From positions 1 through 40,795 of the forward strand of contig JAUIIG010000024.1 of the NCBI GenBank assembly GCA_030431875.1: a stretch of DNA of 40,795 nucleotides, in the 5' to 3' direction. Below, piece after piece: positions 29,597 to 38,226 of this stretch. A program made the position numbers and the translations under genes. The notes beneath the pieces are model-generated. The model was not told the origin of the DNA, ran no database searches, and worked only from the letters and a program-made list of their open reading frames with translations. The number at the start of each line of letters is the position of its first letter. Positions within the stretch are counted from its first letter, which is position 1. This stretch comes from Alphaproteobacteria bacterium. Lineage in GTDB: Bacteria; Pseudomonadota; Alphaproteobacteria; Sphingomonadales; Sphingomonadaceae.

Positions 29597-30361
29597 TCAC
29601 CCCAACATGGCCATGCCGCCGTTGACGTGCAACGTCTGGCCGGTGACATAGCTGGCTTCCTTGCTGGCAAGGTAGGCCACGGCTGCGCCGATATCCTCGC
29701 CCTCGCCCATTCGACCCATGGGGATGAGGGCGTTGATGGCGTCCTTTTGTTTGTCGTCGAGAGCATCGGTCATGGCCGAGCGGATGAAGCCCGGGGCGAC
29801 GCAGTTCACGGTGATCCCGCGCGCGGCAAGCTCCTGCGCCATCGACTTGGACATGCCGACTACGCCGGCCTTGGCGGCGCAGTAGTTCATCTGGCCGGGG
29901 TTGCCCGTCGCGCCGACGACGCTGGTGATGTTGATGATACGGCCGAAGCGGGCTTTCATCATCGGGCGGGCGCTGGCGCGCATCAGGCGGAAGGTCGCCT
30001 CGAGGTTGACTTTGATGACCTGCTCCCACTCCTCGTCCTTCATGCGCATTGCGAGGTTGTCGCGGGTGATGCCGGCATTGTTCACCAGGATATCCACCTT
30101 GCCCAGCGTATCGACCGCAGCGGGCACCAGTTCTTCGACCTGGGTGGTGTCTGAGAGATTGCAGGTGATCTCGACATGACCGTCATGGTCGTGGTGCGGC
30201 AGGTCTTCGTTCAGCTGTTCGCGGAAGGCGCGCAACTTGTCCCCGTTTGAGCCGCTGAGCGCGAGGCGCGCGCCCTGCTTCGCCAGCGCATAGGCAATCG
30301 CCGAACCGATCCCACCGCTGGCGCCGGTGACGAGCGCGGTCATGCCGTTAAGTGAAAACAT
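29597..30361 (-). CDS. fabG: 3-oxoacyl-ACP reductase FabG
   Basis: FabG reduces 3-oxoacyl-ACP with NADPH in each round of fatty acid synthesis. The 254-residue protein is a classical short-chain dehydrogenase. The cofactor motif is TGASGGIGSAIA (13-24), NNAG is in ILVNNAGITRDNL, catalytic Ser lies in INITSVVG, Tyr and Lys in NYCAAKAG, and the end is QTLHVNGGMAML. The sequence is close to typical FabG, and the genomic link to fabD a few genes upstream on the same strand supports a biosynthetic role over a catabolic SDR. Confidence 0.95.
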   Translation of the reverse strand: MFSLNGMTALVTGASGGIGSAIAYALAKQGARLALSGSNGDKLRAFREQLNEDLPHHDHDGHVEITCNLSDTTQVEELVPAAVDTLGKVDILVNNAGITRDNLAMRMKDEEWEQVIKVNLEATFRLMRASARPMMKARFGRIINITSVVGATGNPGQMNYCAAKAGVVGMSKSMAQELAARGITVNCVAPGFIRSAMTDALDDKQKDAINALIPMGRMGEGEDIGAAVAYLASKEASYVTGQTLHVNGGMAMLG

Positions 30362-30408
30362 CGGGGCTCTCCTGCAATACTCTTGCCGCCCCTCTCGCGC
30401 GTGTCGCG

Positions 30409-32316
30409 CTAGCGGTCAATGGCCGTGGAGAAATCCACCCGCCGCCTTTCCGCAATCTGTCCACCGTTCATGCGGCCTTCGACGAGCTCGTAGCCCATCA
30501 GGGCAAATATCCGCCCACCCATGAAGATCGGGCGGGCGTTGCCGTACCAGTCGACGCAAGAGGCCACGCAGTTGTCATCGCGGCCCTGCCCGCCGTCGGC
30601 CTCCAGCTCACCGGCAAGCGACAATTCGCGATTGTCGCGACGCAGGAAAGCGATGGCCGAGCCACCTCCAAGGAAGGCTGGCGCGCCATCGCGCAAGCGG
30701 CGGCGGACCGGTAGGCCCAAGGTACCGCTGTCACCGTCCGAACCGGCGTCGGGCCGGTAGAAGAAGGCCTGGCTGCGGCTCTCGCCCTCTCCTGATGCAG
30801 GCAGGAGGAAGGTCGACTCAATCGACGGCGTACCGGCAAGGCTTACCGCGCTGAAGCCGAGGGCGTCGTTGGCATTGATTCCGATCGCCACGGCGTCACG
30901 CCCCAAGACATCGAGCCGCGAGACCGAATGCGGCATGTCCAGCGTTGTAACGTCGGCACCGCCGAGCGGGACAACGTGCAACTGGTTGCTTCCGCTTCCG
31001 CCCCAATGGTTGGCGGCATAGAGCAGGTAGCGTCCGACAAAGCGGTTCTGCAAAGACCAGCCGTCGACATCGGGCAGCCTGCGCAAGGCACCAGCCTGTA
31101 GCTGTCCATCGCCCACCGTGAAGGCTTCCAGGGGCACGGTCAGCAGGCCAACGTCGCCGCTGGTGAATTCGCTCGCCCACATGGCATCGCCCTGGCTCTC
31201 CCCGCGCAGGACCACGCGCAGAACTTCGTCCTGCTGGTCTTCGCTGAAAGAGAACTGGTCGATGGGACCGCCAGAAACGACCACCGCCCCCGGCGCCGAT
31301 CCATCGAGGGGCAAGCGGAACAGCTGGCCGGGTAGCGTCAGGCTGTCCTCCCGCCGCCAGTAGGGGCGGTACTGGCCGGTCCAGACATAGACCGCGTCGC
31401 GTGAGACGTAGAAAGTGCGGCTCCATTCACCCAGCACTGCATCGGCTTCGCAGGTCATCTCCGCTGCCGCGAGATCGCAGCGGGTAACCGTGTGCAACAT
31501 GGCCGGGGCAGCGCCCGCATCGCGGTAGGTGTTGGAGATGTGGATGTCCTGCGCGGTCGACAGCGCCACGCCTTCGTCGAGCGAGCCGTCTTGCTGGCGG
31601 GTGCGCAAAGTGGGCAGGCTTTCGCGCCATCCCTCCCAATTCATGTAGAGCGGGGCGTAGAACACCAACTGGTCGCCGATCAGGCGCGAGGCGTAGTTGC
31701 TCGACGAATAGTAGTCGCCCGACTTGAGGTAGTGCGTGTCGCGGTAGGTCAGCGATCCGTCGCGGCCGACACGGAAGCGGTTCAGCTCGGTGCCGCCTGC
31801 GGCGTAGGAATAGCCGACGACGATCACCTCGCTGCCGTGCACCAGCATTTCGTCGTACCAGGCGCCGTAGCCTTCAGCGCCGGGCGGGAAGGCGTCGATC
31901 GCGTCGACGGGAGCCAGGGCATCGTCGCCCACGCGAACGGTGAAGAGCCGCCCTCGCCGCAGCACGACGAGGTAATCGCCGACATTCTTGACGATACCGC
32001 CTTCATCGACGCCCGCTTCCTGGGTGTTGGTGATGCTTTCGTTGGAAGTATCTTCCGCAGGAGGTTCCGGCGCTGCCATATCGTACATCACCGGGGCTTC
32101 GAGGTTTTGGACCTGTTCCTGCGCCCGCTCGTTCCGCTCTAGCAGATCCAGCATGGCTCGGGCGAACTGGTCCAGTTCCTCCTCGCTCTCGAAGCTGGAG
32201 ACGGTCTCGCTGCTGGGGACAGTGCCTTCGACCGGAGCGAGTACCGGCTCCGAACACCCTGCCAGCAAGACGAGCGTAGCCCCCGCAGGGACACAGGCTT
32301 TCGCGAATCGGATCAT
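30409..32316 (-). CDS. Beta-propeller domain lipoprotein
   Basis: A 635-residue exported lipoprotein with signal MIRFAKACVPAGATLVLL and lipobox LLAGC. It matches the family of secreted proteins with a C-terminal beta-propeller (Pfam Beta_propel). The hallmark is NTQEAGVDEGGIVKNVGDYL (about 96-115), where the family has QVAGVDEADIVKTDG. Repeated blade-like strands follow. A region of GAEGYGAWYDEMLVHGSEVI and cysteines such as DDNCVASCVDWYG suggest disulfides. The function of the family is unknown; it is probably held on the outer or inner membrane facing the periplasm. The ATG has GGGGGAG upstream, and a promoter with an overlapping palindrome lies nearby. It is followed by fabG after 47 bases. 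Confidence 0.86.
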   Translation of the reverse strand: MIRFAKACVPAGATLVLLAGCSEPVLAPVEGTVPSSETVSSFESEEELDQFARAMLDLLERNERAQEQVQNLEAPVMYDMAAPEPPAEDTSNESITNTQEAGVDEGGIVKNVGDYLVVLRRGRLFTVRVGDDALAPVDAIDAFPPGAEGYGAWYDEMLVHGSEVIVVGYSYAAGGTELNRFRVGRDGSLTYRDTHYLKSGDYYSSSNYASRLIGDQLVFYAPLYMNWEGWRESLPTLRTRQQDGSLDEGVALSTAQDIHISNTYRDAGAAPAMLHTVTRCDLAAAEMTCEADAVLGEWSRTFYVSRDAVYVWTGQYRPYWRREDSLTLPGQLFRLPLDGSAPGAVVVSGGPIDQFSFSEDQQDEVLRVVLRGESQGDAMWASEFTSGDVGLLTVPLEAFTVGDGQLQAGALRRLPDVDGWSLQNRFVGRYLLYAANHWGGSGSNQLHVVPLGGADVTTLDMPHSVSRLDVLGRDAVAIGINANDALGFSAVSLAGTPSIESTFLLPASGEGESRSQAFFYRPDAGSDGDSGTLGLPVRRRLRDGAPAFLGGGSAIAFLRRDNRELSLAGELEADGGQGRDDNCVASCVDWYGNARPIFMGGRIFALMGYELVEGRMNGGQIAERRRVDFSTAIDR

Positions 32317-32341
32317 CTCAACTCCCCCTCGATCAATGATA

Positions 32342-32372
32342 CAATGTTACATTGAAGCAGGAGATTTGTGAA
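32342..32372 (-). promoter_or_regulatory. Promoter with palindrome over the -10, beta-propeller gene
   Basis: On the minus strand TTCACA (32367-32372) and TAACAT (32344-32349) are spaced by 17 bases, a reasonable sigma-70 pair. The palindrome CAATGT-T-ACATTG (32342-32354) covers the -10, and a further TCAATG/CATTGA pair surrounds it. A repressor or activator binding here would control the lipoprotein gene. The AT-rich gap stands out from its surroundings. Confidence 0.5.
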
Positions 32373-32406
32373 TGCCGCGTTTATGGCGCTGGTCTGGCAG
32401 GCTTTC

Positions 32407-33000
32407 TCAGAGGGCTTCGAAGCGCTCGGCGGCAATGTCGCGGTTGAGCGAGGCGGTCAGCCACGCCCCTAGCCAGACGCCGTATTCGAACTGCATCGGC
32501 ACCCCGTCGATGGCCACGACGGAGTCGACCATGGCGCGGTCGGCATCGGTGGCTTCACGCGGCGTCACGCCAAAGGCATCGGTACGGGCCACAGCCGAGA
32601 ATGCCGCGATCAGCGCGGAGCGGTCGACTTCCTCGTAATTTGTCAGCAGTTCGAATTTCTGCAGTGGCTCGATCGGCATGGCCTGGAGGATGACGTCGGC
32701 AAACAGCGCCGGTCCGGCATATCGCGCGGCAGCAGCCGTCGCCTCTTCGCTCCAGCCATGCTCTGCGGCGCACTGGCCCACCCGTTCGCGGAGCACGGCC
32801 ACCAGCTCCGGCGTTGCTGACGGGTTGCGCGCGCTTTCGAAGTCATAGCCATCGCGGAACGCCTCGATCACCTCCTGCTGCGCGTCGGAGAAGCCCCCGG
32901 CCACGCAATCGAGATTCTCTTCGGCCGCGGCGGGAAAAGAACCCAGCGCGGCTTCCAACAGGACAGCGGGAAACAGGAGGCGAATGGAAGCCACGTACAC
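32407..33000 (-). CDS. Secreted protein, paralog of the upstream gene
   Basis: A 197-residue exported protein of unknown function, with signal peptide ending near SFPAAA. After it comes NLDCVAGGF, with C32, a second cysteine C77 in VGQCAAEHGWSEEATAAA, and a helical remainder with DRSALIAAFSAVARTDAFG. These landmarks recur in the neighbouring upstream protein (LDC, C-x-x-x-x-GWSxEE, DRxAL), showing tandem paralogs. The start is GTG at 32998-33000, with a second GTG two codons later; no ATG is available near the signal peptide. It follows its paralog after five bases, so it belongs to the fabD transcript. Confidence 0.72.
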   Translation of the reverse strand: MYVASIRLLFPAVLLEAALGSFPAAAEENLDCVAGGFSDAQQEVIEAFRDGYDFESARNPSATPELVAVLRERVGQCAAEHGWSEEATAAAARYAGPALFADVILQAMPIEPLQKFELLTNYEEVDRSALIAAFSAVARTDAFGVTPREATDADRAMVDSVVAIDGVPMQFEYGVWLGAWLTASLNRDIAAERFEAL

Positions 33001-33005
33001 GCCTG

Positions 33006-33590
33006 CTATTGCAGTGCCAGGAATTCGCGCTCACCCATTCGCTGCAGGCCCATGAAGCCCAGCAGGATACCCACGCGGACGGCTTCTTCCTCGCCCAGGC
33101 CCGTACCCAGGATGAAGGCACCCATGGCAATGGTGTCGGCGGAACTCGGACCGCCGGTGTCGCCCACCATGCCTCCGGTCAGCCCGCGTTCCACGCTGGC
33201 CCACAGGGCCGTGCGGTCGCCGGTCGCCAAGGCGCGGTCTACGGCGGCAAGGTCACTGTCGCTCAGCTGCCCCGAAACCCGGAAACCTGCCTCGCTCACC
33301 CGGCCAAGCTCATAGAGAGCGGCGTACATGGCCTCTTCCTGCGACCAGCCCAGCTGGCTGATACAGCTCTCCACTGCCGCCATGGCAATATCGCCCATGG
33401 CATTGGCGGCGGAATTGGCATCGCCGCCATCGCCAAAGCGGGCACGCGGACCCAGTTCGGCAAGCTCGGCGCGCTGGCTGGCGGTGTAGGACCTGGCCAT
33501 GCAGTCCAGCCCCTTGTCCTGCGCCATGGCCGGCAGGGCCGCGAAGGGCAGCGCGAGTGCCGCTGCGGCAATTGCGAGACGCTTGAACAT
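33006..33590 (-). CDS. Secreted protein of unknown function, fabD-linked
   Basis: A 194-residue exported protein. Signal peptide MFKRLAIAAAALALPFAALP with AMA before QDKGLDC, C30. A second cysteine is C76 in AVESCISQLGWSQEEAMYAA. The rest is mostly helical with two glycine-rich turns (MVGDTGGPSSAD, GTGLGEEE). I do not recognise the family. The ATG overlaps the fabD stop as TGATG, so translation is coupled to fabD. The next gene is a diverged copy. The position in a fatty acid gene cluster hints at an envelope role, but the sequence offers no direct evidence. Confidence 0.75.
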   Translation of the reverse strand: MFKRLAIAAAALALPFAALPAMAQDKGLDCMARSYTASQRAELAELGPRARFGDGGDANSAANAMGDIAMAAVESCISQLGWSQEEAMYAALYELGRVSEAGFRVSGQLSDSDLAAVDRALATGDRTALWASVERGLTGGMVGDTGGPSSADTIAMGAFILGTGLGEEEAVRVGILLGFMGLQRMGEREFLALQ

Positions 33591-34525
33591 CAGCCGATCT
33601 CCTTGGCCAGCAGTTCGATGTCCTCCATTCCGATCACGCTGGTCGTAGTCACGTCAGGCGCAATCTTGCGGATCATCGGGGCGAGCACCTTGCCGCCCAG
33701 TTCGACGAAGTGGGTAACGCCTGCCGCTTCCATCGCCAACACGCTCTCGCGCCAGCGCACGCGGCCCGTCACTTGCTGCACCAGCAGGTCGCGCTCGGTC
33801 GCCGGATCGGTGACTTCGGCGGCGGTGACATTGGCGTAAAGCGGCAGGCGGAAAGCCTGCGGCGGGGTATTGTTGAGCGCCACGTCCATCCGCTGTGCGG
33901 CAGGCCCCATCAGCGAACAGTGGAACGGGGCCGACACCGGCAGCTTCACGGCGCGCTTGCAGCCATATTCCTTGGCCATTTCTACCGCGCGGTCGATGGC
34001 TTCGGCATGCCCGGAGAGCACGACCTGGCCCGGATCGTTGTCGTTGGCGACTTCGCAAACCTGCCCTTGCGCGGCAGCTTCGGCCAGCGCTTGCGCCTTC
34101 TCAAGGTCAGCCCCCAGCAGCGCGCACATGGAACCGAGGCCCAGCGGCACGGCGTCCTGCATGGCAATGCCGCGCAGGCGCAGCAGCTTGGCCGTATCGG
34201 TAAGGCTGAACGCCCCGACCGAGGCAAGCGCGGTATATTCGCCCAGCGAGTGACCGGCGACACAGTGGCCCTTTTCCGACAGGTGGAAGCCGCCTTCTTC
34301 CAGCACTTTTACCACGGCCATGGCATTGGCCATGATCGCCGGCTGGGCATTGGCGGTCATGGTCAGCTCGCTCTCGGGACCTTCGGCCATCAGCTTGGCG
34401 AGGTTCTGGTTCAGCGCCTCGTCCACTTCGCCGAATACTTCGCGCGCGGCGGCGCTGGCTTCGGCGAGCTCGACGCCCATGCCGACCTTCTGGCTACCCT
34501 GGCCGGGGAAAACGAATGCAATCAT
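33590..34525 (-). CDS. fabD: Malonyl-CoA-ACP transacylase FabD
   Basis: FabD loads malonyl groups from CoA to acyl carrier protein, feeding fatty acid elongation. The 311-residue protein starts MIAFVFPGQGSQKVGMG. Its nucleophile S93 lies in AGHSLGEYTALAS and the catalytic His is in SAPFHCSLM; the conserved RLRGIAMQ with the malonate-binding Arg is present. The ATG at 34523-34525 has AAGGAG 8 bases upstream, so the longer in-frame version (27 extra codons) is not needed. It heads an operon with two secreted paralogs, and fabG lies further downstream on the same strand. Confidence 0.96.
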   Translation of the reverse strand: MIAFVFPGQGSQKVGMGVELAEASAAAREVFGEVDEALNQNLAKLMAEGPESELTMTANAQPAIMANAMAVVKVLEEGGFHLSEKGHCVAGHSLGEYTALASVGAFSLTDTAKLLRLRGIAMQDAVPLGLGSMCALLGADLEKAQALAEAAAQGQVCEVANDNDPGQVVLSGHAEAIDRAVEMAKEYGCKRAVKLPVSAPFHCSLMGPAAQRMDVALNNTPPQAFRLPLYANVTAAEVTDPATERDLLVQQVTGRVRWRESVLAMEAAGVTHFVELGGKVLAPMIRKIAPDVTTTSVIGMEDIELLAKEIG

Positions 34526-34550
34526 GGAAACTCCTTCTCTCCGGGTGCGA

Positions 34551-35381
34551 CTATGCGCCGGAAGCGCTGCGTGCAACTCCGAAGGGGACAATGGCATTGG
34601 CGGCATCGTGACCGATATCGGCGCGCCCGAGGTAGGGAATGCCGGTCCGTTCGCACCAGTAACGCGCGATCTCTTCCTCGGTCATACCGAAGGGGCGGTC
34701 GTTTTCCGGCACGTCGGAAACGCGGCCCAGCCGGATTCCCGCCACCCCGCGCAGGTTTTCGCAGATGTGGAAAAACAGCCGGTCGACGGCATAGAGGTGC
34801 TCGGCCACCTCCTCCACCAGCACGACGTGGCCGGTCAGGTCAGGCATCAGGTCTGTGCCGACCAGCATGGCCAGCGTCATCAGGTTGAAGGCCACCGCAG
34901 GGCGATCATCGAGGCCCGCTTCGAGCGGCACGTCTTGGCGGGACAGGTAACCCAGCACGCGCCGCACGGCCTCGTCGCCGCCCTCGCGCCGCACGTCGCC
35001 CGCCAGCGGCCCGTGGACCGGCGTGCCGATGCCATGCCGGTAAAGCGCGCCCAACAAGGTGCCCGCGTCCGAATAGCCTAGGTAAGTCTTACCATGCGCA
35101 GCATCGCCCAAAGCAGCTATGGCCGGCGCGGCAATGCGATTGGAGCCGTATCCACCCATTGCGAACCACACGGCATCGACCGCCGGATCGTTGGCCGTTT
35201 CGACAAAGGCCGCCAGCCGCGCATCATCGTCGCCAGCGAAATGGCCATGTTCGAGGAAGCATTGCGGGTGGAAGCTGAGTTCGACCTGCGGGAACTCCGC
35301 CCTGGCGAGCGCCAGCACCATATCAGCGCGTTCGCGCAGGATCGGTTTGCCCGGACAGACACAGGTAATGCGCGTTGTCAT
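34551..35381 (-). CDS. LD-carboxypeptidase, S66 family
   Basis: A 276-residue LdcA-like peptidase that removes the terminal D-Ala from tetrapeptides during peptidoglycan recycling. The nucleophile is S104 in LGYSDAGTLL, the glycine loop is AMGGYGSNR (74-82), and the catalytic Glu and His are in VLVEEVAEHLYAVD and GHDAANAIVPFG. There is no signal peptide, so it acts in the cytoplasm as expected. It is divergent from an Mpl-like Mur ligase with 56 bases between them; both act on recovered muropeptides, so a shared recycling function is likely. Its upstream region is short and probably shared. Confidence 0.88.
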   Translation of the reverse strand: MTTRITCVCPGKPILRERADMVLALARAEFPQVELSFHPQCFLEHGHFAGDDDARLAAFVETANDPAVDAVWFAMGGYGSNRIAAPAIAALGDAAHGKTYLGYSDAGTLLGALYRHGIGTPVHGPLAGDVRREGGDEAVRRVLGYLSRQDVPLEAGLDDRPAVAFNLMTLAMLVGTDLMPDLTGHVVLVEEVAEHLYAVDRLFFHICENLRGVAGIRLGRVSDVPENDRPFGMTEEEIARYWCERTGIPYLGRADIGHDAANAIVPFGVARSASGA

Positions 35382-35437
35382 CGCCCCTCCCTAACATCCG
35401 CTTCACAACTTGCGAGTCCCCGCGTAACCGGTGCGGC

Positions 35438-36844
35438 ATGACTACCCAGCAAAAGCGCTCCTATTTCTTCTGTGGCATCGGCGGATCAGGCATGTTGCCC
35501 CTTGCCCAGATCGTGAAAGGCATGGGCCACGAGGTCGGCGGGTCCGACCGTTCCCATGATCAGGGGCGCACGCCGGAGAAATTCGCCTGGCTGGAGAGCC
35601 ACGATTTCCAGCTCTTCCCGCAAGACGGCAGCGGCCTCACCAGCGGGGAACAGGTGCTGGTCGCCAGCGCCGCAATCGAGGACACCGTGCCCGAAGTGGT
35701 CCGCGCCAAGGAACTGGGCTGCCCGCGCCAGACCCGCGCCGAGCTGCTGTCCGACCTGTTCAACGATGCGCCCTGTTCGCTCGCGGTCGGCGGCACGAGC
35801 GGTAAGTCGACCACCACCGCCATGCTCGGCTGGATCATGGAGGCGGCGGGCAAGCGCCCCACGATCATGAACGGCGCGGTGATGAAGAACTTCGTCTCGC
35901 CCGAAATGCCTTTCGCCAGCGCCGTGGTGGGCCACGGCAGAACATTCGTCTCGGAAGTCGACGAGAGCGACGGCTCCATCGCGCTTTACAGGCCCACGGT
36001 GGCGCTGCTGCTGAATGTCAGCCTCGATCACAAGAGCATGGACGAACTGCGCCAGCTGTTTGGCGATTTCCTTGCCGTGGCGGATCGCGGCGTGGTGAAT
36101 GCCGACGATGTCGAGGCCTTCCGTTTGGTGGCCCGCGCGAAAGAGCCGCTGACCTTCGGCATCGATAATGGCTGCGCCGCGCTGGGCGTGGTGGAAGGCA
36201 GCATGGCGCCGGGGCCGATCTTGCAGACCGCCACCGTGGTGGACCGGCGCGACGGCAGCGAACATGCCCTGAAGCTGGCCATGCCGGGCAAGCACAACCT
36301 CTCCAACGCGCTCGCTGCCGTGGCCGCCGCCAATGCCGCAGGTGTCGCCGTGGCCGATGCCGTGGCGGCACTCGGCACCTTCAAGGGACTGGCGCGCCGG
36401 TTCGACATCGTCGGCACCTCGGCCAATGGCGTTACCGTGATCGACGACTTCGGCCATAATCCGGAGAAGGCCCGTGCCACCCTGCGCACACTCAAGGCAC
36501 AGCCGGGCCGCGTGATCGCCTTCTTCCAGCCGCACGGCTACGGCCCCTTGCGGCAAATGGGCCACGAACTGGCGCAGACCTTCGCCGAGGAACTTGGCCC
36601 CGATGACCTGACGATCATGTGCGAGCCGGTCTATTTCGGCGGCACGGTGGACCGCAGCCAGGGCAGCGAGCGGATTGTCGACCTGATCAATTCCGCAGGC
36701 GGAAAGGCCGAGTACGTCGAAACCCGCGAGGACTGTGGCAAGCGGATCGTCGAGCTGGCGCAGGAAGGCGACCGCGTGGTGGTGATGGGCGCCCGCGACG
36801 ATACGCTTACCATGTTCGCGGAAAGCCTTTTGCAACGTTTATGA
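35438..36844 (+). CDS. Mur ligase family protein, probably Mpl-like
   Basis: A 468-residue ATP-dependent Mur ligase with the MurC/Mpl layout. The N-terminal UDP-binding domain has FCGIGGSGMLPLA (11-23), and the ATP loop is GGTSGKSTTT (118-127), where Ser replaces the usual second Thr. Next come the central domain with EVDESDGS and NVSLDHKS, then the C-terminal ligase domain with DDFGHNPEK and HGYGPLRQMG. Proper murC normally sits in the dcw cluster. This copy sits opposite an LD-carboxypeptidase, which fits Mpl, the ligase that reattaches recovered tripeptide to UDP-MurNAc. The ATG at 35438 gives the family start. Family assignment is firm; the Mpl function is inferred from context. Confidence 0.85.
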   Translation: MTTQQKRSYFFCGIGGSGMLPLAQIVKGMGHEVGGSDRSHDQGRTPEKFAWLESHDFQLFPQDGSGLTSGEQVLVASAAIEDTVPEVVRAKELGCPRQTRAELLSDLFNDAPCSLAVGGTSGKSTTTAMLGWIMEAAGKRPTIMNGAVMKNFVSPEMPFASAVVGHGRTFVSEVDESDGSIALYRPTVALLLNVSLDHKSMDELRQLFGDFLAVADRGVVNADDVEAFRLVARAKEPLTFGIDNGCAALGVVEGSMAPGPILQTATVVDRRDGSEHALKLAMPGKHNLSNALAAVAAANAAGVAVADAVAALGTFKGLARRFDIVGTSANGVTVIDDFGHNPEKARATLRTLKAQPGRVIAFFQPHGYGPLRQMGHELAQTFAEELGPDDLTIMCEPVYFGGTVDRSQGSERIVDLINSAGGKAEYVETREDCGKRIVELAQEGDRVVVMGARDDTLTMFAESLLQRL

Positions 36845-36888
36845 GCCAATCTGCCCTCGTAAACGCGTAGTAACGGGGGCCTCGCGCC

Positions 36889-37191
36889 GTGCAGAAAAGT
36901 TACCGCCAGGGCGGCATATTGGCGCTGGATGCGCCGGTAGGAACCTACCTGGTCCATGCCTATTTCGACGATAACCAGGTCGACCTGGTGAAATGCAACG
37001 TGCTCGGCTGGCAGATCTCCGCCGATCGCAAGGTGACTCCCATCGTAGTCGATCCGCGCGCGGCCGATGATGATCTGTGGTTCGTAATCCACCCCGATGG
37101 CCGGGTCGAATGCTCCGACGGGCGCAGCTGGGATAACGAGGATACCTGGCTCTACGAAGAGAAACGCCAGCGCCGCCGCAACGCGGCCTGA
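36889..37191 (+). CDS. Conserved hypothetical protein, 100 residues
   Basis: A 100-residue soluble protein starting at a GTG (MQKSYRQGGILALDAPVGTY). It has a hydrophobic, beta-rich core (TYLVHAYFDDNQVDLVKCNV, TPIVVDPRAADDD) and a basic C-terminal tail EEKRQRRRNAA. I do not recognise the family. The gene lies 44 bases after the Mur ligase on the same strand and could be on the same transcript. It converges on the DUF808 gene with 10 bases between the stops. The 5' end is uncertain because no ATG or strong ribosome site is visible. Confidence 0.6.
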   Translation: MQKSYRQGGILALDAPVGTYLVHAYFDDNQVDLVKCNVLGWQISADRKVTPIVVDPRAADDDLWFVIHPDGRVECSDGRSWDNEDTWLYEEKRQRRRNAA

Positions 37192-37201
37192 ACCGAGCTG
37201 G

Positions 37202-38158
37202 TCAGGCTTCCGCGCCGGTCGGGTGACCGAGGTGAAGCACCTTGTGCAGCACGAAGACAATCACCGAACCCAGAACCAGTCCGACAAGTGCGGACAGTCC
37301 GGCGAAAGTCAGCCAACCCAGTACGCCACCTGCCGCACCAGCAATGGCCGACACGCTTTCCTCGATCCCGACCACCCAGTGTTCGGGACCATGGACGCCG
37401 ATCTCGGCGAGGCCGTGCAGGATGATGCCGCCGCCGACCCACAGCATGGCCACGGTGCCCACGACCGACAGCACGGTCAGCAGTTTCGGCATGGCATGGA
37501 CGAGCCAGGAGCCGAACTTGCGTCCCGCCTTGGTGATCCCTTCCTTGGCCAGGTGCAGTCCGACATCGTCCATCTTCACGATGAGGGCGACAGCGCCATA
37601 GACGACCACGGTAATCACCACGCCCACCAAGGCCAGCACGCCAGCCCGCACCAGCAGGTCTTCCGCCGCCACTTCGTTGAGCGTGATCGCCATGATCTCC
37701 GCCGAGAGGATCAGGTCGGTTCGCACCGCACCGGCAACGCGCTCCTTCTCGAACTCGACCGGATCCTCGATAGGGTCTTCGAGTGTTTCGCCGTGCTTTT
37801 GCCCACCCAGCTTCTCGATAACTTTCTCGGCACCTTCGTAGGACAGGTAGGCCCCGCCCGCCATTAGCAGCCAGATGATCGCTTGCGGCAGGAACTCGCT
37901 GAGCAGCAGCGCACCGGGCAGCAGGATCAGTAGCTTGTTGAACAGGCTGCCCCTGGTGATCTTCCAGATGATCGGCAGCTCGCGCTTGGGATCGAGCCCG
38001 GTGACATAGCCGGGCGTCACCGCCGCATCGTCGATCACCACCCCGGCGGCCTTGGTACCGGCTTTGCTGGCGGCAACGCCGATATCGTCCACCGATGCGG
38101 CGGCGGTGCGGGCAATGATCGAAATGTCGTCGAGAAGGGCGACTAGGCCACCGGGCAT
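37202..38158 (-). CDS. DUF808 family inner membrane protein (YedI-like)
   Basis: A 318-residue polytopic membrane protein of the DUF808 family, whose function is unknown. Family landmarks are the N terminus PGGLVALLDDISIIARTAAA, VIDDAAVTPGYVTGL, SLFNKLLILLPGALLLSEF and GGAYLSYEGAEKV. About seven hydrophobic segments follow (for example ALVGVVITVVVYGAVALIV, LLTVLSVVGTVAMLWVGGGI), and a short basic C-terminal tail. The DxH metal-like pairs seen in some transporters are absent. It is a single gene with 68 bases before the next gene upstream on the same strand. Confidence 0.88.
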   Translation of the reverse strand: MPGGLVALLDDISIIARTAAASVDDIGVAASKAGTKAAGVVIDDAAVTPGYVTGLDPKRELPIIWKITRGSLFNKLLILLPGALLLSEFLPQAIIWLLMAGGAYLSYEGAEKVIEKLGGQKHGETLEDPIEDPVEFEKERVAGAVRTDLILSAEIMAITLNEVAAEDLLVRAGVLALVGVVITVVVYGAVALIVKMDDVGLHLAKEGITKAGRKFGSWLVHAMPKLLTVLSVVGTVAMLWVGGGIILHGLAEIGVHGPEHWVVGIEESVSAIAGAAGGVLGWLTFAGLSALVGLVLGSVIVFVLHKVLHLGHPTGAEA

Positions 38159-38226
38159 GTGCTGGGTTCTCCTGCGGGTTCAGCCAAGGTTACGCGCGAG
38201 CGGCGCAGTCTATCCCGACTTCCCGC

